Shown here: piece after piece, positions 6,055 through 6,087 of the stretch
Layout: every line of letters starts with the position of its first letter
How positions within the stretch are numbered: position 1 is the stretch's first letter
Assembly: GCA_023426275.1 (NCBI GenBank)
Contig: JAFABC010000231.1
Span: 1 to 6,087, forward strand
Length of the DNA stretch: 6,087 bases
Direction of reading: 5' to 3'
From: Pseudomonadota bacterium
Lineage (GTDB): Bacteria > Desulfobacterota > Desulfovibrionia > Desulfovibrionales > Desulfovibrionaceae
Position numbers and translations under genes: made by a program
The notes under the pieces: model-generated
What the model was told of the DNA's origin: nothing
What the model saw: the letters and a program-made list of their open reading frames with translations, nothing else
Database searches by the model: none

Positions 6055-6087
6055 CGGGGCGCCGCCCCGAACCCCGCCGGGGGGCAT
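6055..6087. repeat. GC-rich palindromic intergenic element, cut by window end
   Basis: A 6-bp stem (6055-6060 with 6064-6069, loop GCC) is followed by a second small stem (6072-6075 with 6079-6082, same GCC loop), then GGCAT at the window edge. The segment 6074-6087 (CCGCCGGGGGGCAT) nearly repeats 35-47 at the left edge. It begins 16 nt after the regulator's stop and has no T-run, so it is not a standard intrinsic terminator, though the hairpins could still slow polymerase or protect the transcript end. It probably continues beyond the window. Confidence 0.5.

Noticed and set aside
6041..6087. ATG-initiated frame running off the right end
   Set aside because: No ribosome site and the codons are formed by the GC-rich palindromic element, so it is probably fortuitous.

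Overview
The window (GC-rich, with strong G/C third-position bias in its genes) looks like a Desulfovibrio-type sulfate-reducing Desulfobacterota genome, probably of the Solidesulfovibrio/Desulfovibrio group. That placement rests on three things: the gene content (a YeiH-family putative sulfate exporter, and a haem c-type sensor kinase paired with an NtrC-type regulator), the base composition, and the GC-rich intergenic palindromes at both edges. It is an inference, not a database match.

Layout: two divergent operons share a 419-bp control region (1775-2193). Leftward (minus strand) are a 479-residue multi-pass membrane protein of the YeiH/UPF0324 putative sulfate exporter family (335-1774) and, 30 bp downstream, a 57-codon single-span membrane protein (131-304). 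A clear intrinsic terminator follows at 72-106. Rightward (plus strand) are an 813-residue membrane histidine kinase (2194-4635) and a 468-residue sigma-54-dependent response regulator (4632-6038). Their stop and start codons overlap as ATGA, so they are probably translationally coupled. The extreme left and right ends carry GC-rich hairpins followed by a shared CCGCCGG-type motif, which look like copies of a dispersed intergenic repeat.

How the parts may work together: the kinase has a periplasmic Tll0287-like (DUF3365) domain with a CXXCH haem c attachment site, so it probably reads redox state or a haem ligand outside the cytoplasmic membrane. It would phosphorylate the regulator at D58, and the regulator carries an intact GAFTGA loop for contacting sigma-54. 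A GG-N10-GC sequence with good -24/-12 resemblance lies on the minus strand at 2030-2045, oriented toward the exporter. Three 11-bp-phased GTT(A)GC repeats sit about 100-126 bp upstream of its predicted start, where an enhancer would be expected. The simplest reading is a self-contained circuit: periplasmic haem sensor, then NtrC-like activator, then sigma-54 transcription of an extended YeiH-like transporter and a small membrane partner. The signal, the transported substrate and the small protein's role cannot be read from the sequence.
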